DNA of 64,000 nt from CAVSUB01 sp963730995 (GTDB lineage: Bacteria > Acidobacteriota > Vicinamibacteria > Vicinamibacterales > 2-12-FULL-66-21), in NCBI GenBank assembly GCA_963730995.1, contig CAVSUB010000013.1, forward strand, positions 1,240,001 to 1,304,000. The letters are read 5' to 3'. The notes under the pieces are model-generated. The model had not been told where the DNA came from. It ran no database searches and saw only the letters and a program-made list of their open reading frames with translations. Numbering within the stretch: position 1 is the first letter of the stretch; the number at the start of each line of letters is the position of its first letter. Shown piece by piece: positions 1 to 11,714 of the stretch. Made by a program: the position numbers and the translations under genes.

Positions 1-1131
1 AACATCACGCCGATGCCGGCGGCGGTGTTCAGGTCGGCAGCGATGTGCGCCGCGGAAAGCGTCGCGCGCTTCCGCGAGCCGCGTCGCGACCTGATCGTGC
101 TGCGGCCCGGCGGGCAGCGTGTCGAGCCGCGCCAGGAAGTCGGTCAGCCGCTTGAGCGACTCCTCGGCCTGCGACATCGCGGTCCACGAGAACTTCAGCT
201 GCTTCCGGTAGTGCACGCCGAGATACAGGTAGCGCAGCGCCGACGGCCGGTAGCCCTGCTCGACGATGTCGGCGAGGTTGAAGACGTTGCCGAGCGACTT
301 CGACATCTTGTCCGTGCGGCCGGTCGTCCTCCTCGATCATCAGGTGCTCGACGTGCATCCAGAAGCGCGCGAACGTGCTGCCCGGTCGCGCCCTTCGCTC
401 TGCGCGATCTCGTTCTCGTGATGCGGAAAGATCAGGTCGACGCCGCCGGCGTGGAGGTCGATCGGCGCGCCCGAGCAGGCGCAGCGCCATCGCCGAGCAC
501 TCGATGTGCCAGCCGGGACGGCCGGCGCCGAAGCCGGGATCCCAGGCCGGCTCGCCGGGCTTGCTCGCCTTCCACAGCACGAAGTCGCGGGCGTCGTCCT
601 TTTCGTACTTGTCGCTGTCGACGCGCGCGCCGCTCTTGATGCCGGAGTGATCGAGCCGCGCGAGCCGGCCGTACTCGGGAAACGTCGAGATCTTGAAGTA
701 GATCGATCCGTCGCTCTGATAGGTGTGGCCCGCGCTGCTCGAGCGCGACGATCGTCTCGGCCATCGCCGCGATGTTCTCGCTCGTCGGTGGCCCGCGGCT
801 GCTGCTCGGGGGTCTCGAGCCCGAGCGCCGCCGCGTCCTCGCGAAACGCCGCGATGTAGCGATCGGTGTACTCGCGCAGCGGCACGCCGGCCTTGTTCGA
901 TTCGAGGATCGTGCTGTCGTCGACGTCGGTGAAGTTCATCACGTGCCGCACGTCGAAGCCCTCCTGGTACTTGAGCGCCCGGCGCAGGACGTCGACGGCG
1001 ACGAACGTGCGGAAGTTGCCGATGTGGCCGCGCGCGTAGACGGTCAGGCCGCACGAATACATGCGGACCTGGTTGTCGCGGGAGGGCGCGAAGTCTTCTT
1101 CGCGGCGGGTCAGCGTGTTGTAAAGGCGCAT
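1..1131 (-). CDS. cysS: Cysteinyl-tRNA synthetase, 3' end outside window, several frameshifts
   Basis: Class I aminoacyl-tRNA synthetase that charges tRNA-Cys in the cytoplasm. The start ATG at 1131-1129 opens MRLYNTLTRREEDF, followed by the first zinc cysteine in MYSCGLTVY and the HIGH-type motif GHIGNFR. Further along are WHIECSAMA, the zinc-site HHENEIAQSEG and KMSKSLGN (298-309). These pieces lie in three frames; I count at least six single-base shifts, near 815, 730, 460, 390, 315 and 55. All parts are in the correct order with no gap, so sequencing error is far more likely than decay of an essential gene. The C-terminus is cut by the window edge. A 118-nt spacer separates it from the small gene upstream. 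Confidence 0.93.
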
Positions 1132-1249
1132 GAACTGCGGATGGCGCGGCGGTCGAGGCCGTCTATCAGAACGCAACGCGAAATCAGCAGCAGCGGCTCG
1201 GTCGCGTCTGCGGATGAGCCGGGATCCATCGCTGGACCTACGACGCAGG

Positions 1250-1556
1250 CTAGGACGGAGGCCGCCGCGCGTCGGCTGACCGACCGGCGCCGCGGGCACG
1301 AATCAGCAACGCATCGTCGGTCTGACGGAACTCGAACGACGGTCTCCGTCGCTCGCTGCCGTCGGCCGCGGCGACCTCGGACGGCGACCTGGTCGAGCGC
1401 GTCCGCCGCCGCCCGGCCGTCCGGGTCCGTGTCGCCCAGGTAGGCCGCGACCTTCGCGGCCAACTCCTTCACGATCACCTGATACTCGGCCCCGGCGGGA
1501 ACGGAGATCCGCAGGACCAGCGTCGACGCGTCCTGCGCCCCGCTCGATTCGGACAT
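1250..1556 (-). CDS. Small unknown protein (about 101 aa) with one frameshift
   Basis: I do not recognise this gene with certainty. The start ATG is at 1556 and the N-terminus reads LVLRISVPAGAEYQVIVKEL, then a helical stretch ending AAADALDQVA. This resembles the first strand and helix of anti-sigma-factor/HATPase-type domains, but nothing here would bind ATP. One extra base near 1381 shifts the frame; correcting it gives a sensible tail (SFEFRQTDDALLIRARGAG) and a stop at 1250-1252. It lies in line with ribF upstream (9 nt gap) and cysS downstream, so it is probably cotranscribed with them. Without the correction the frame runs on to 1110 with low-complexity Arg-rich sequence, which argues for the shorter version. 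Confidence 0.5.
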
Positions 1557-1565
1557 AGCCAGATT

Positions 1566-2507
1566 CTACAGCGAAATGCGTCCGAACAGCCGGCGCGCGC
1601 TCCGGCAGTCGGCCTCGATCTGCGCGCGCAGCGCGTCGACGTCCGGGAACGCCCGTTCGTCCCGCAGCCGCTGGACGAACGACAGCCGCAGCGTCTGGCC
1701 GTAGAGGTCGCGATCGAGATCGAAGACGTGCGTCTCGACCATCAGCCGGTCGACGTCGCCGAACGTCGGCCGCAGGCCGACATTGGTGATCGACGGCAGC
1801 ACGAGGCCGTCGATCGACGATGCGTGGTCGCGTAGACCCCGGCCGGCGGCAGCAGCTCGTTCGCGGTGTCGAGGTTGGCGGTGGGGAACCCGATCTCCGC
1901 GGCCGCGGCCGGCGCCGCGCGCGACGACGCCGTCGATGAAATAGTGATGTCCGAGCAGCGCGCCCGCCTCGTCCACGCGCCCTTCCTGCACGCAGCCGCC
2001 GAATGCGCGTGCTGCTGACGACGAAGTCCTTGTAGCGGACAGGATCGATCTTCTCGGCGCGGAACCCGTAGCGGGCGCCGAGGCTGCGCAGAACGCGTGA
2101 ACGTGCCGGCCCGCTCGTGCCCGAACAGGAAGTTGGCGCCGACCCAGACCTCGGCGACGTGCAGCCACTCGACCAGCACGGTGCGGACGAACGTCTCCGG
2201 ATCCCACAGCGACAGCTCGCGCGTGAACCGCACGACCGCGACGCCCTGCATGCCGGCGCGGCCGAGCGCCTCGAGCTTCTGCGTCAGTCGTCATCAGCAG
2301 CGGCGGCGCCTTGTCGGGCCGCAGCACGCGCGGCGGATGCGGATCGAGCGTCATCGCCGCCGGCGTGCCGGCGCGCTCGCCGGCGCGGCGCCGCACGCGG
2401 TCGATGATCTTCATGTGCCCGCGATGCAGACCGTCGAAGTTGCCGAGCGCGACGACCGGCTGGTGCCAGCGGAGCGGCGGGTCGTCGGGGAAATGGGCGA
2501 TCGTCAT
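1566..2507 (-). CDS. ribF: Bifunctional riboflavin kinase / FAD synthetase, frameshifted
   Basis: Makes FMN from riboflavin and then FAD in the cytosol. The N-terminal nucleotidyltransferase part shows VVALGNFDGLHRGHMKII, the family signature with its HxGH ATP site. A middle block reads RFTRELSLWDPETFV then WVGANFLFGHERAGTF. The C-terminal flavokinase domain shows REIGFPTANLD and ends NVGLRPTFGDVDRLMVETHV ... RLRDERAFPDVDALRAQI. About 313 residues is the usual length. The pieces are spread over three frames, with shifts near 2287, 2095, 1995, 1905 and 1825; the order is intact, so I read this as a functional gene with sequence errors. It starts 45 nt after the MBL gene stop. Confidence 0.92.
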   Translation of the reverse strand: MTIAHFPDDPPLRWHQPVVALGNFDGLHRGHMKIIDRVRRRAGERAGTPAAMTLDPHPPRVLRPDKAPPLLMTTDAEARGARPRRHAGRRGRAVHARAVAVGSGDVRPHRAGRVAARRRGLGRRQLPVRARAGRHVHAFCAASAPATGSAPRRSILSATRTSSSAARAFGGCVQEGRVDEAGALLGHHYFIDGVVARGAGRGRGDRVPHRQPRHRERAAAAGRGLRDHASSIDGLVLPSITNVGLRPTFGDVDRLMVETHVFDLDRDLYGQTLRLSFVQRLRDERAFPDVDALRAQIEADCRSARRLFGRISL

Positions 2508-2552
2508 GCCGGATTCGATCGGCGAACGCGCGCCCTCGCCCTCGCCTCGGCG

Positions 2553-3330
2553 TCATGAGCACTCCACCACGAGCCCATCATAGGCCAGCTCCATCCCCGG
2601 CGGCAGGTCGCGCAGACGTCGTCGGCGTGCGAGCAGATCGTGGCACATGTGCGTGAAGTAGGCGCGGCGCGGCGCGATCCGGCGCGTCGCCGTCGATCGC
2701 CTCGGACAGCGAGAAGTGCGTCGGGTGCGGCGTCACGCGAAGCGCGTCGAGCACCAGGACATCGAGATCCTCGAGCAGCGGCCAGGACTCGTCCGGAATC
2801 GCGCTGCAGTCGGTCAGATACGCGAAGCGGCCCAGCCGATAGCCAAGAATCGGCCGCGTGCCGTGGATCAGTCGGCACCGGCTGCACTTCCTGCCGGCCG
2901 ACGCAGAACGGTCCGACGATGGCGAACAGCTCGATCTGCGGGACGCCGCCACCCTGCGGCTGGCCCTTGGACTCGAAGGCGTAGGCGAACGTCCGGCGGA
3001 TGTCGTCAACGTGTGATCGTCGCCGTAGCAGGCCATCGGCCGGCGCTGCAGGATGTTGTAGCTGCCGGACCTCGTCCAGCCCGAGGATGTGATCGGCGTG
3101 GCCGTGCGTGAAGAGGATGGCGTCGACGCGCCGGATGTCGTGCGCCAGCGCCTGCGCGCGCAGATCGGGCCCAGCGTCGACGAGCAGACGGCCGTCGTCA
3201 TCAGTGGCGATCGAGTACCGAGGTGCGCAGGCGGCGATCGCGCGGATCGCTGCGAGCGGCAGGTCGCGCAGTCGCAGCCGATCATCGGCACGCCGTGCGA
3301 GGTGCCGGTTCCGAGGAATGTGATCTTCAA
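2553..3330 (-). CDS. MBL-fold metallo-hydrolase (PhnP-like cyclic phosphodiesterase family), frameshifted
   Basis: A metallo-beta-lactamase-fold hydrolase of about 258 residues. It begins MKITFLGTGTSHGVPMIGC followed by DCATC, the cysteine cluster typical of the PhnP-like branch. The metal motif THGHADHILGLDE is encoded at about 3089-3106, in a shifted frame. Later parts read RPILGYRLGRFAYLTDCSAI and HPTHFSLSEAI. After frame correction it ends MELAYDGLVVECS with a stop at 2553-2555. Close homologues hydrolyse cyclic phosphodiesters or related phosphoesters; the substrate cannot be told here. It sits between the DUF1844 gene and ribF in the same direction. Frameshifts lie near 3230, 3070, 2880 and 2690. 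Confidence 0.85.
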
Positions 3331-3402
3331 GATTGAACGGCAGTGCGCGCGCCGGAGGTCAGGCGCGGGGCCTGAGTGCGACGGATGCGCGAGGGCTGCC
3401 GG

Positions 3403-3699
3403 CTATGGGTGAATGATGCGCTTGTCGCCTTCCTGGGCCTGGACGAAGCGCATGCGAAGCTCGTACAGGAGATCGTCGATGAGCTGCGCTTCCGGGTCGA
3501 GCAGGTTGCCCTTGGTCTTTTCCTGGAGCATGCCGAGGATCTCGATCATCTGCCCCGCAGCCTGCAGGTTCGGAGTCGCCTTCTGGCCGGTGTTCGGATC
3601 GGGAATATCGCCGAAATGCACGGCGGCCGTCGTCGCCAGCGACAGGACGAAACCGGCGAAGTTGATGCCCGAGCCTTCCTGATGTTCCGCGTTGTCCAC
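3403..3699 (-). CDS. DUF1844-domain protein
   Basis: A 98-residue soluble protein that begins with GTG. It contains NFAGFVLSLATTAAVHFGDI, then PDPNTGQKATPNLQAAGQMI and LQEKTKGNLLDPEAQLIDDL, ending near LLYELRMRFVQAQ. This matches DUF1844, a small all-helical family frequent in Acidobacteriota and delta-proteobacteria and of unknown function. The gene is divergent from mazG with only 25 nt between the two start codons. The spacer holds a palindrome ATGCTAGCAT, which offers a -10-like TAGCAT 6 nt from this start. Confidence 0.8.
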   Translation of the reverse strand: MDNAEHQEGSGINFAGFVLSLATTAAVHFGDIPDPNTGQKATPNLQAAGQMIEILGMLQEKTKGNLLDPEAQLIDDLLYELRMRFVQAQEGDKRIIHP

Positions 3700-3705
3700 T
3701 TCGGA

Positions 3706-3715
3706 ATGCTAGCAT
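3706..3715. promoter_or_regulatory. Palindromic -10-like element between divergent DUF1844 and mazG genes
   Basis: The 10-bp perfect palindrome ATGCTAGCAT gives TAGCAT on both strands. On the plus strand it ends 9 nt before the mazG ATG, and on the minus strand 6 nt before the GTG of the DUF1844 gene. With only 25 nt of spacer, both transcripts would have almost no leader. The -35 regions would lie inside the opposite coding sequence, and no clear TTGACA is visible. Confidence 0.4.
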
Positions 3716-3724
3716 AAACCCCTC

Positions 3725-4540
3725 ATGAGCACGCCCTTGCGCACGTCAGATCGATCGGCCGGCGATGCATTCCAGCAGCTCGTCGACATCATGGCGAGGC
3801 TGCGTGGACCCGGCGGATGTCCCTGGGATCACGAGCAGACGCTCGAGTCGCTGCGGCAGTTCGTGCTCGAAGAAGCGTACGAGGTCCTCGACGCGATCGA
3901 TCGCGGCGATCACGACGATCTTCGCGGAGAGATCGGCGACTTCATCTTCGAGGGCGTCTTCCTTGCGAGGATTGCGGAGGATGAAGGGCGGTTCACCGTT
4001 GCGGACTCACTGCGGGCGATCTGCGACAAGCTGATCCGTCGTCATCCGCACGTCTTCGGCGACGCCTCGGGCGTGGAAACGCCGCGCCGCGTCGTCGAGC
4101 AGTGGGAGCAGATCAAGGCGCGCGAGCAGAAAGACGCCGGTAAGACGCGGTCGCTGCTCGGAGGAATCCCGCGGGCACTCCCGGCGCTCCTCCGCGCTCA
4201 CGAGATTGGCATTCGAGTCGCGGCGGTTGGATTCGACTGGAATCGGACGTCGGACGTCGTAGACAAGATCGACGAAGAGCTCGCCGAGCTGCGAACGGCC
4301 GTCAGGGAAGAAGGGATTCAGCGGACCGAAGAGGAAATGGGCGATCTGCTGTTCGCGATCGCGAACCTCGCGCGGAAGCTCGGCATCGAGCCGGAAGCTG
4401 CACTCAGGAAGGCCAACGAGAAATTCACGCGACGGTTCGGCAGCCTCGAAGCAAGGCTTGCCGAGCGATCGCGAACAGTCCAGGAGACGCACCTCGAGGA
4501 GCTCGAGGCGGAGTGGCAGCAGGTCAAGGCCGCAGAGTAA
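3725..4540 (+). CDS. mazG: Nucleoside triphosphate pyrophosphohydrolase MazG
   Basis: Hydrolyses (d)NTPs to NMP and pyrophosphate, a house-cleaning function. The 271-residue protein has the two tandem MazG domains of the full-length family. Domain 1 shows LRGPGGCPWDHEQTLESL, the metal-binding helix LEEAYEVLDAI and EIGDFIFE. Domain 2 shows FDWNRTSDVVDKIDEELAEL and EEEMGDLLFAIANLARKLG. Both EExxE...ExxD metal sites are intact. The gene converges on comEC, with an 11-nt gap between stop codons and no visible terminator hairpin. Confidence 0.95.
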   Translation: MSTPLRTSDRSAGDAFQQLVDIMARLRGPGGCPWDHEQTLESLRQFVLEEAYEVLDAIDRGDHDDLRGEIGDFIFEGVFLARIAEDEGRFTVADSLRAICDKLIRRHPHVFGDASGVETPRRVVEQWEQIKAREQKDAGKTRSLLGGIPRALPALLRAHEIGIRVAAVGFDWNRTSDVVDKIDEELAELRTAVREEGIQRTEEEMGDLLFAIANLARKLGIEPEAALRKANEKFTRRFGSLEARLAERSRTVQETHLEELEAEWQQVKAAE

Positions 4541-4551
4541 TTCACCGCGCC

Positions 4552-7056
4552 CTACATGGGAGACCGCAACTGGACCCGTCTCCCCGTCCAGCCGGTCAAG
4601 GTAACCGTCTTCCCATCCGTGTCGAGAATCACGGCGCCATCCTCGGCTGTCGAGAACATCGCGGAACCAAGGCGGCGATACCGCTCCACGACAGCCGGAT
4701 GTGGATGACCGAATCGGTTGTTTCTTCCGGCACTGAAGACCACAACCGCAGGACGAAGTGCCGAGAGCAGCGCCGGTGTGCTCGACGTCGCGCTGCCGTG
4801 GTGCGGAGCCTTCAGGACGACAATGCGGGAGGGCTCGAGTTGATCGAGGAGCGCGCTCTCCCCTTCCCCGCCGATGTCTCCTGGCAGGACGATCGAGACA
4901 TCACCGATGTGGACGTCCAGCACGATCGAGTCCTCGTTGCGGACCCGCTGTCGCTCCCAATCCGGCAGCGGCGGATGCAGCACACGTATTCGTACCGCTC
5001 CGACACGCTCCTGGTCACCTGCTTGCACGGTTCGCCAGCGCAGGCCAATTGCATCGGCGGCGTCGTTGAGGCTGCGCAGCCAGGGATGCGGAGGCACGGG
5101 CACGCCCTCCCACACGACGCCTGGCCGGAACGCGCGGACAATCGCCGGTGCCCCGCCGATGTGATCGGGATCGCCGTGCGTGATCGCAAGAGTCTCGAGA
5201 TGCCGCACACCGAGCGCGAAGAGTGCGGGGGCAACGACTCTTCGGCCGATGTCGAAGCTTCCCGTGTCCGACTCTGGCGACTCCGGCGATTGCGCAGTCG
5301 CGACGCCTCCTGCGTCGATGAGCATGGCTTGCCCTCCCGGCAGGAGGACGGCGGTCGAGTCTCCCTGGCCGACGTCGAGAAACACGACCCTGAGTCCCGA
5401 TGCAGGCGGAATGCGCTCCTGGGCGGTCCAGGTCGGGCTCAGGACAATCAATCCGGCCGCGGTGACGACGGCTCCGCCAGCCGCGCGCGAGATGGGGGCC
5501 GATCTCGAAAGGATGGCGATCAGCGCCGCCAGATAGTACGTCGCAATCACCCACCACGCGGGAGAGACGACGTCGCGCGCGAGGCCAGGCACGACGTCCG
5601 TAAGGCGCGCTGACTCGATGATTCCCGCCGCCGCGAGGTGCGTCACGTAGCCACCGGCCCGGAACAGAGTGCTGCTCACGCAGGAGGCCGCCAGCGTCGC
5701 GAGCGATGCGGCCTGCAGCAGCGACATGAGCGGTATCGCCGCGAAATTGAGTAGCAGACCAGCGACCGTCACTCTCCCGAAGAAGACCGCGGCGACGGGC
5801 AGGAGCGCAGCCTCGGCTGCCATGGTTGTCCAGAACAGCGCCCGGAGCCCCTCGATGGTTCGTCGCGCGATTCCGGCGTGGCCCGCAGCCCGGCCGGGCC
5901 TGCCGGCGGCGACAACCAGAATGCCCAAGGTAGCTCCGAACGACAGCACGAATCCGGGATCCAGCAGCACGACAGGCCCACCCGCGACCCCGAGGGTCGC
6001 GGCGATCGCGAGCACGTTGAGCGTAGAGCCGCGATGGTCCAGAACGCGCGCGAAGAGATATAGGAGCGCGGCGCTGATCGCACGCTGCACCGACGGCGCA
6101 GGCACCACAATTTCACGGTAGACGAGGAGCAGAACGATCGTCGTAGCCGCCGCGGCCCTGGCAGGGACTCTCACCTGGCTGAGCGCGGCCATGACGAGGA
6201 CCGTGAGAATCGCGATGTTCCCGCCCGAGATCGCTATCACGTGATACGTCCCGGCATCCTGCAGGCGACGCGTATCCGCATCTGGAAGGCCTGTGCGGTC
6301 GCCGATCAGCACGGCAATCGCGACCGCCGCCGATTTCGCGCTCCACCTGCCGACGGCGTTGCCAAGCCGGTCGCGAACCCACGACCGTACTTCTGCAGCC
6401 CGCTCTCGTGCGAACGACCCGTTGGCCACGATCTCGACCATCGCAGCGCTCTTCACGGTGCCGACCAGGACGATGCCCCGCCGCGCCAGCGCACGTCGAT
6501 CGTCGCGAACTCCTGGATCGAGGTAAGTCGAGGGCGCTCGGAGCAATGCCGAGATCCGTACTCGGCGGCCCGCCCGCCACGACTCGAGCCGCGCAGGTCC
6601 GAACGCGCCGCCGACGGACAAGCGGACGCCCCCCGGCCTCGCCGACGATACCCATCCGTCCGCGGTGTTCACGCCGACGCTCTGCACATCGACGACGACG
6701 GAAGGCGACGGACCCGAGAGCGCTGCATCCTCGCGCAGCATTCCGTCGATCAGAATCGGCGTGGGTGGATCTTGCGAAGCACGCGCCTCGAACCACTGAA
6801 GAAGCGGTGGATGGTAGGCCAGAAACGCCGAGGTCACGCCCAGTGAGAGCCCCGCCAGCAGGCAGCCTGTCGCGATGGCGATGACAGCATCGAGGCCCGA
6901 CTCGACCGAGAACGCGCCCACCGCGCTCAAGAGCGCCAGCAGGGCCCCTGACGCGCTATAGATTGAAAGGGCTGTGGCCGTGTCATCCGAGATGACGAGC
7001 CCGGTCAGCGCTCCCGCGAGAAGAGGCAGCGCCACGATTGCCGCAGGCACGGACAC
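4552..7056 (-). CDS. comEC: ComEC/Rec2 DNA-uptake channel protein
   Basis: Inner-membrane channel that passes single-stranded DNA during natural transformation. The 834-residue protein has hydrophobic N-terminal segments, a soluble insert (about 100-220), and the Competence domain with YHVIAISGGNIAILTVLV (271 onward), equivalent to the conserved AISGLH motif. A series of membrane helices extends to about 540. The C-terminal MBL-fold domain (555-825) opens with LRVVFLDVGQGDS and carries the metal motif ITHGDPDHIGG (625 onward) and VVLKAPHHGS. The full domain set in an intact frame suggests a working protein. It is read in the same direction as carB, starting about 110 nt after the carB stop. 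Confidence 0.94.
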   Translation of the reverse strand: MSVPAAIVALPLLAGALTGLVISDDTATALSIYSASGALLALLSAVGAFSVESGLDAVIAIATGCLLAGLSLGVTSAFLAYHPPLLQWFEARASQDPPTPILIDGMLREDAALSGPSPSVVVDVQSVGVNTADGWVSSARPGGVRLSVGGAFGPARLESWRAGRRVRISALLRAPSTYLDPGVRDDRRALARRGIVLVGTVKSAAMVEIVANGSFARERAAEVRSWVRDRLGNAVGRWSAKSAAVAIAVLIGDRTGLPDADTRRLQDAGTYHVIAISGGNIAILTVLVMAALSQVRVPARAAAATTIVLLLVYREIVVPAPSVQRAISAALLYLFARVLDHRGSTLNVLAIAATLGVAGGPVVLLDPGFVLSFGATLGILVVAAGRPGRAAGHAGIARRTIEGLRALFWTTMAAEAALLPVAAVFFGRVTVAGLLLNFAAIPLMSLLQAASLATLAASCVSSTLFRAGGYVTHLAAAGIIESARLTDVVPGLARDVVSPAWWVIATYYLAALIAILSRSAPISRAAGGAVVTAAGLIVLSPTWTAQERIPPASGLRVVFLDVGQGDSTAVLLPGGQAMLIDAGGVATAQSPESPESDTGSFDIGRRVVAPALFALGVRHLETLAITHGDPDHIGGAPAIVRAFRPGVVWEGVPVPPHPWLRSLNDAADAIGLRWRTVQAGDQERVGAVRIRVLHPPLPDWERQRVRNEDSIVLDVHIGDVSIVLPGDIGGEGESALLDQLEPSRIVVLKAPHHGSATSSTPALLSALRPAVVVFSAGRNNRFGHPHPAVVERYRRLGSAMFSTAEDGAVILDTDGKTVTLTGWTGRRVQLRSPM

Positions 7057-7166
7057 GCGGCCTGACGCTGCAAGAAGCGGGGTGGCCCGGAGTCTAGCCC
7101 GTTGCTCTGTTTCTCACGCGGATTGCGACAATCGCGAGGGAATCGGGCGCAGAAACTGCGCCCCGC

Positions 7167-10434
<3,268 letters not shown>

Positions 10435-10584
10435 TTCGACGGATGTCGGTGGGCTATCGGTTGTTCGGGGTAAACCGCGTTCATTCTTCAGCCGCGGGTC
10501 CCCAGCTCCCGCGGCCACCCGCCGCTCGCTTGACCTCGCGCCTGCTGAAGCGGCGACAGCCTGAACCTCAGTAACGACTTGTCG

Positions 10585-11714
10585 CTATGTCCGCCGCTCC
10601 ATCACGTCCAGGAACTGACGGAACAGGTAATCCGCGTCGTGGGGCCCCGGCGCCGCTTCGGGGTGATACTGCACGCAGAACACCGGCTTGGTCTCGTGCC
10701 GGAGCCCTTCGACCGTGCCGTCGTACAGGTTCGTGTGCGTGACACGCACGTCCGCCGGCAGCGTTTGCGGATCCACGGCGAACCCGTGGTTCTGGGACGT
10801 GATCTCGATCTTCCCCGAGTCGCAGCTCCTTCACCGGGTGGTTCGCGCCACGATGACCGAACTTCAACTTGTAGGTCTGCCCACCGAGCGCCAACGCGAG
10901 CACTTGATGCCCGAGGCAGATGCCGAAGACGGGCACGTCCGACTTCACGAGGTCCTTCGCATTCTGGACAGCGTAGTCGAGCGCCGACGGATCGCCGGGG
11001 CCATTGCTGAGAAACACACCGTCCGGATCGATCGCCAGCAGATCGGACGCCGGAGCGGTGGCCGGGAAGACCCGCACGTCGCAGCCATACGCGGTAAAGC
11101 GGCGCAGGATGTTCCACTTCATGCCGAAATCGTACGCCGCGATTTTCAGGGGACGATCGGCGCGGCGCTCAGGCACGGGCGTGAACTCGCCGGACGGGCT
11201 CTCAGACGGCTGCCAGTCGAACGGCTCCTTGCACGTCACCCCGACGACGAGATCCGAGCCCTCCATGGGCGTGAGATCGCGGGCACGATCGACCAGCGCA
11301 CGCGGATCGACGTCGCCAGTCGCGATGATGCCGCGCATCACGCCCGCGGATCGCAGCACCCGCGTCAACGCGCGCGTGTCGATGTCGGAGATCGCCACGA
11401 TGTTGTTCCGGACCAGGTAGTCGCGGAGCGTTCCGTCGGCGCGCCAGTTGCTCGCCACCGGCGATTCGGTTCGGACGACGAACCCGGCGACTTTCGGACC
11501 CCGTGACTCGCCGTCTTCCAGGGCGACGCCGTAATTGCCGATCTCCGGGCACGTCATCGTGACGATCTGCCCGGCGTACGACGGGATCCGTCAGCACTTC
11601 CGGATAACCGGTCATGCTGGTGTTGAACACGACCTCGCCGCCGGTCTCCCCCGTCGCGCCGACAGCTTCCCCGTCGTACCAGATTCCGTTTTCGAGTGCG
11701 AGAGTGGCTTTCAT
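10585..11714 (-). CDS. carA: Carbamoyl-phosphate synthase small (glutaminase) subunit, two frameshifts
   Basis: Class I glutamine amidotransferase that supplies ammonia to CarB. The start ATG at 11714 (MKATLALENGIWYDG) overlaps the stop of the upstream pseudokinase gene as ATGA. The N-terminal domain shows GGEVVFNTSMTGYPEVLTDP and MTCPEIGNYGV. The glutaminase domain has DYGM-like AAYDFGMKWNILRRF, VFLSNGPGDPSALD and the nucleophile motif FGICLGHQVLALALGG. The catalytic His/Glu end, VQYHPEAAPGPHDADYLF, lies in a shifted frame. Shifts are near 11580 and 10820. Length after correction is about 376 residues, as expected. Confidence 0.95.

Noticed and set aside
1..1131. cysS as a true pseudogene
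   Set aside because: All catalytic motifs survive in order, only single-base shifts separate them, and neighbouring essential genes have the same kind of errors, so sequencing error fits better.
1110..1250. Extension of the small gene at 1250-1556 to a stop at 1110
   Set aside because: The extension is Arg/Ala-rich and overlaps the cysS start; a one-base correction near 1381 gives a natural end at 1250.
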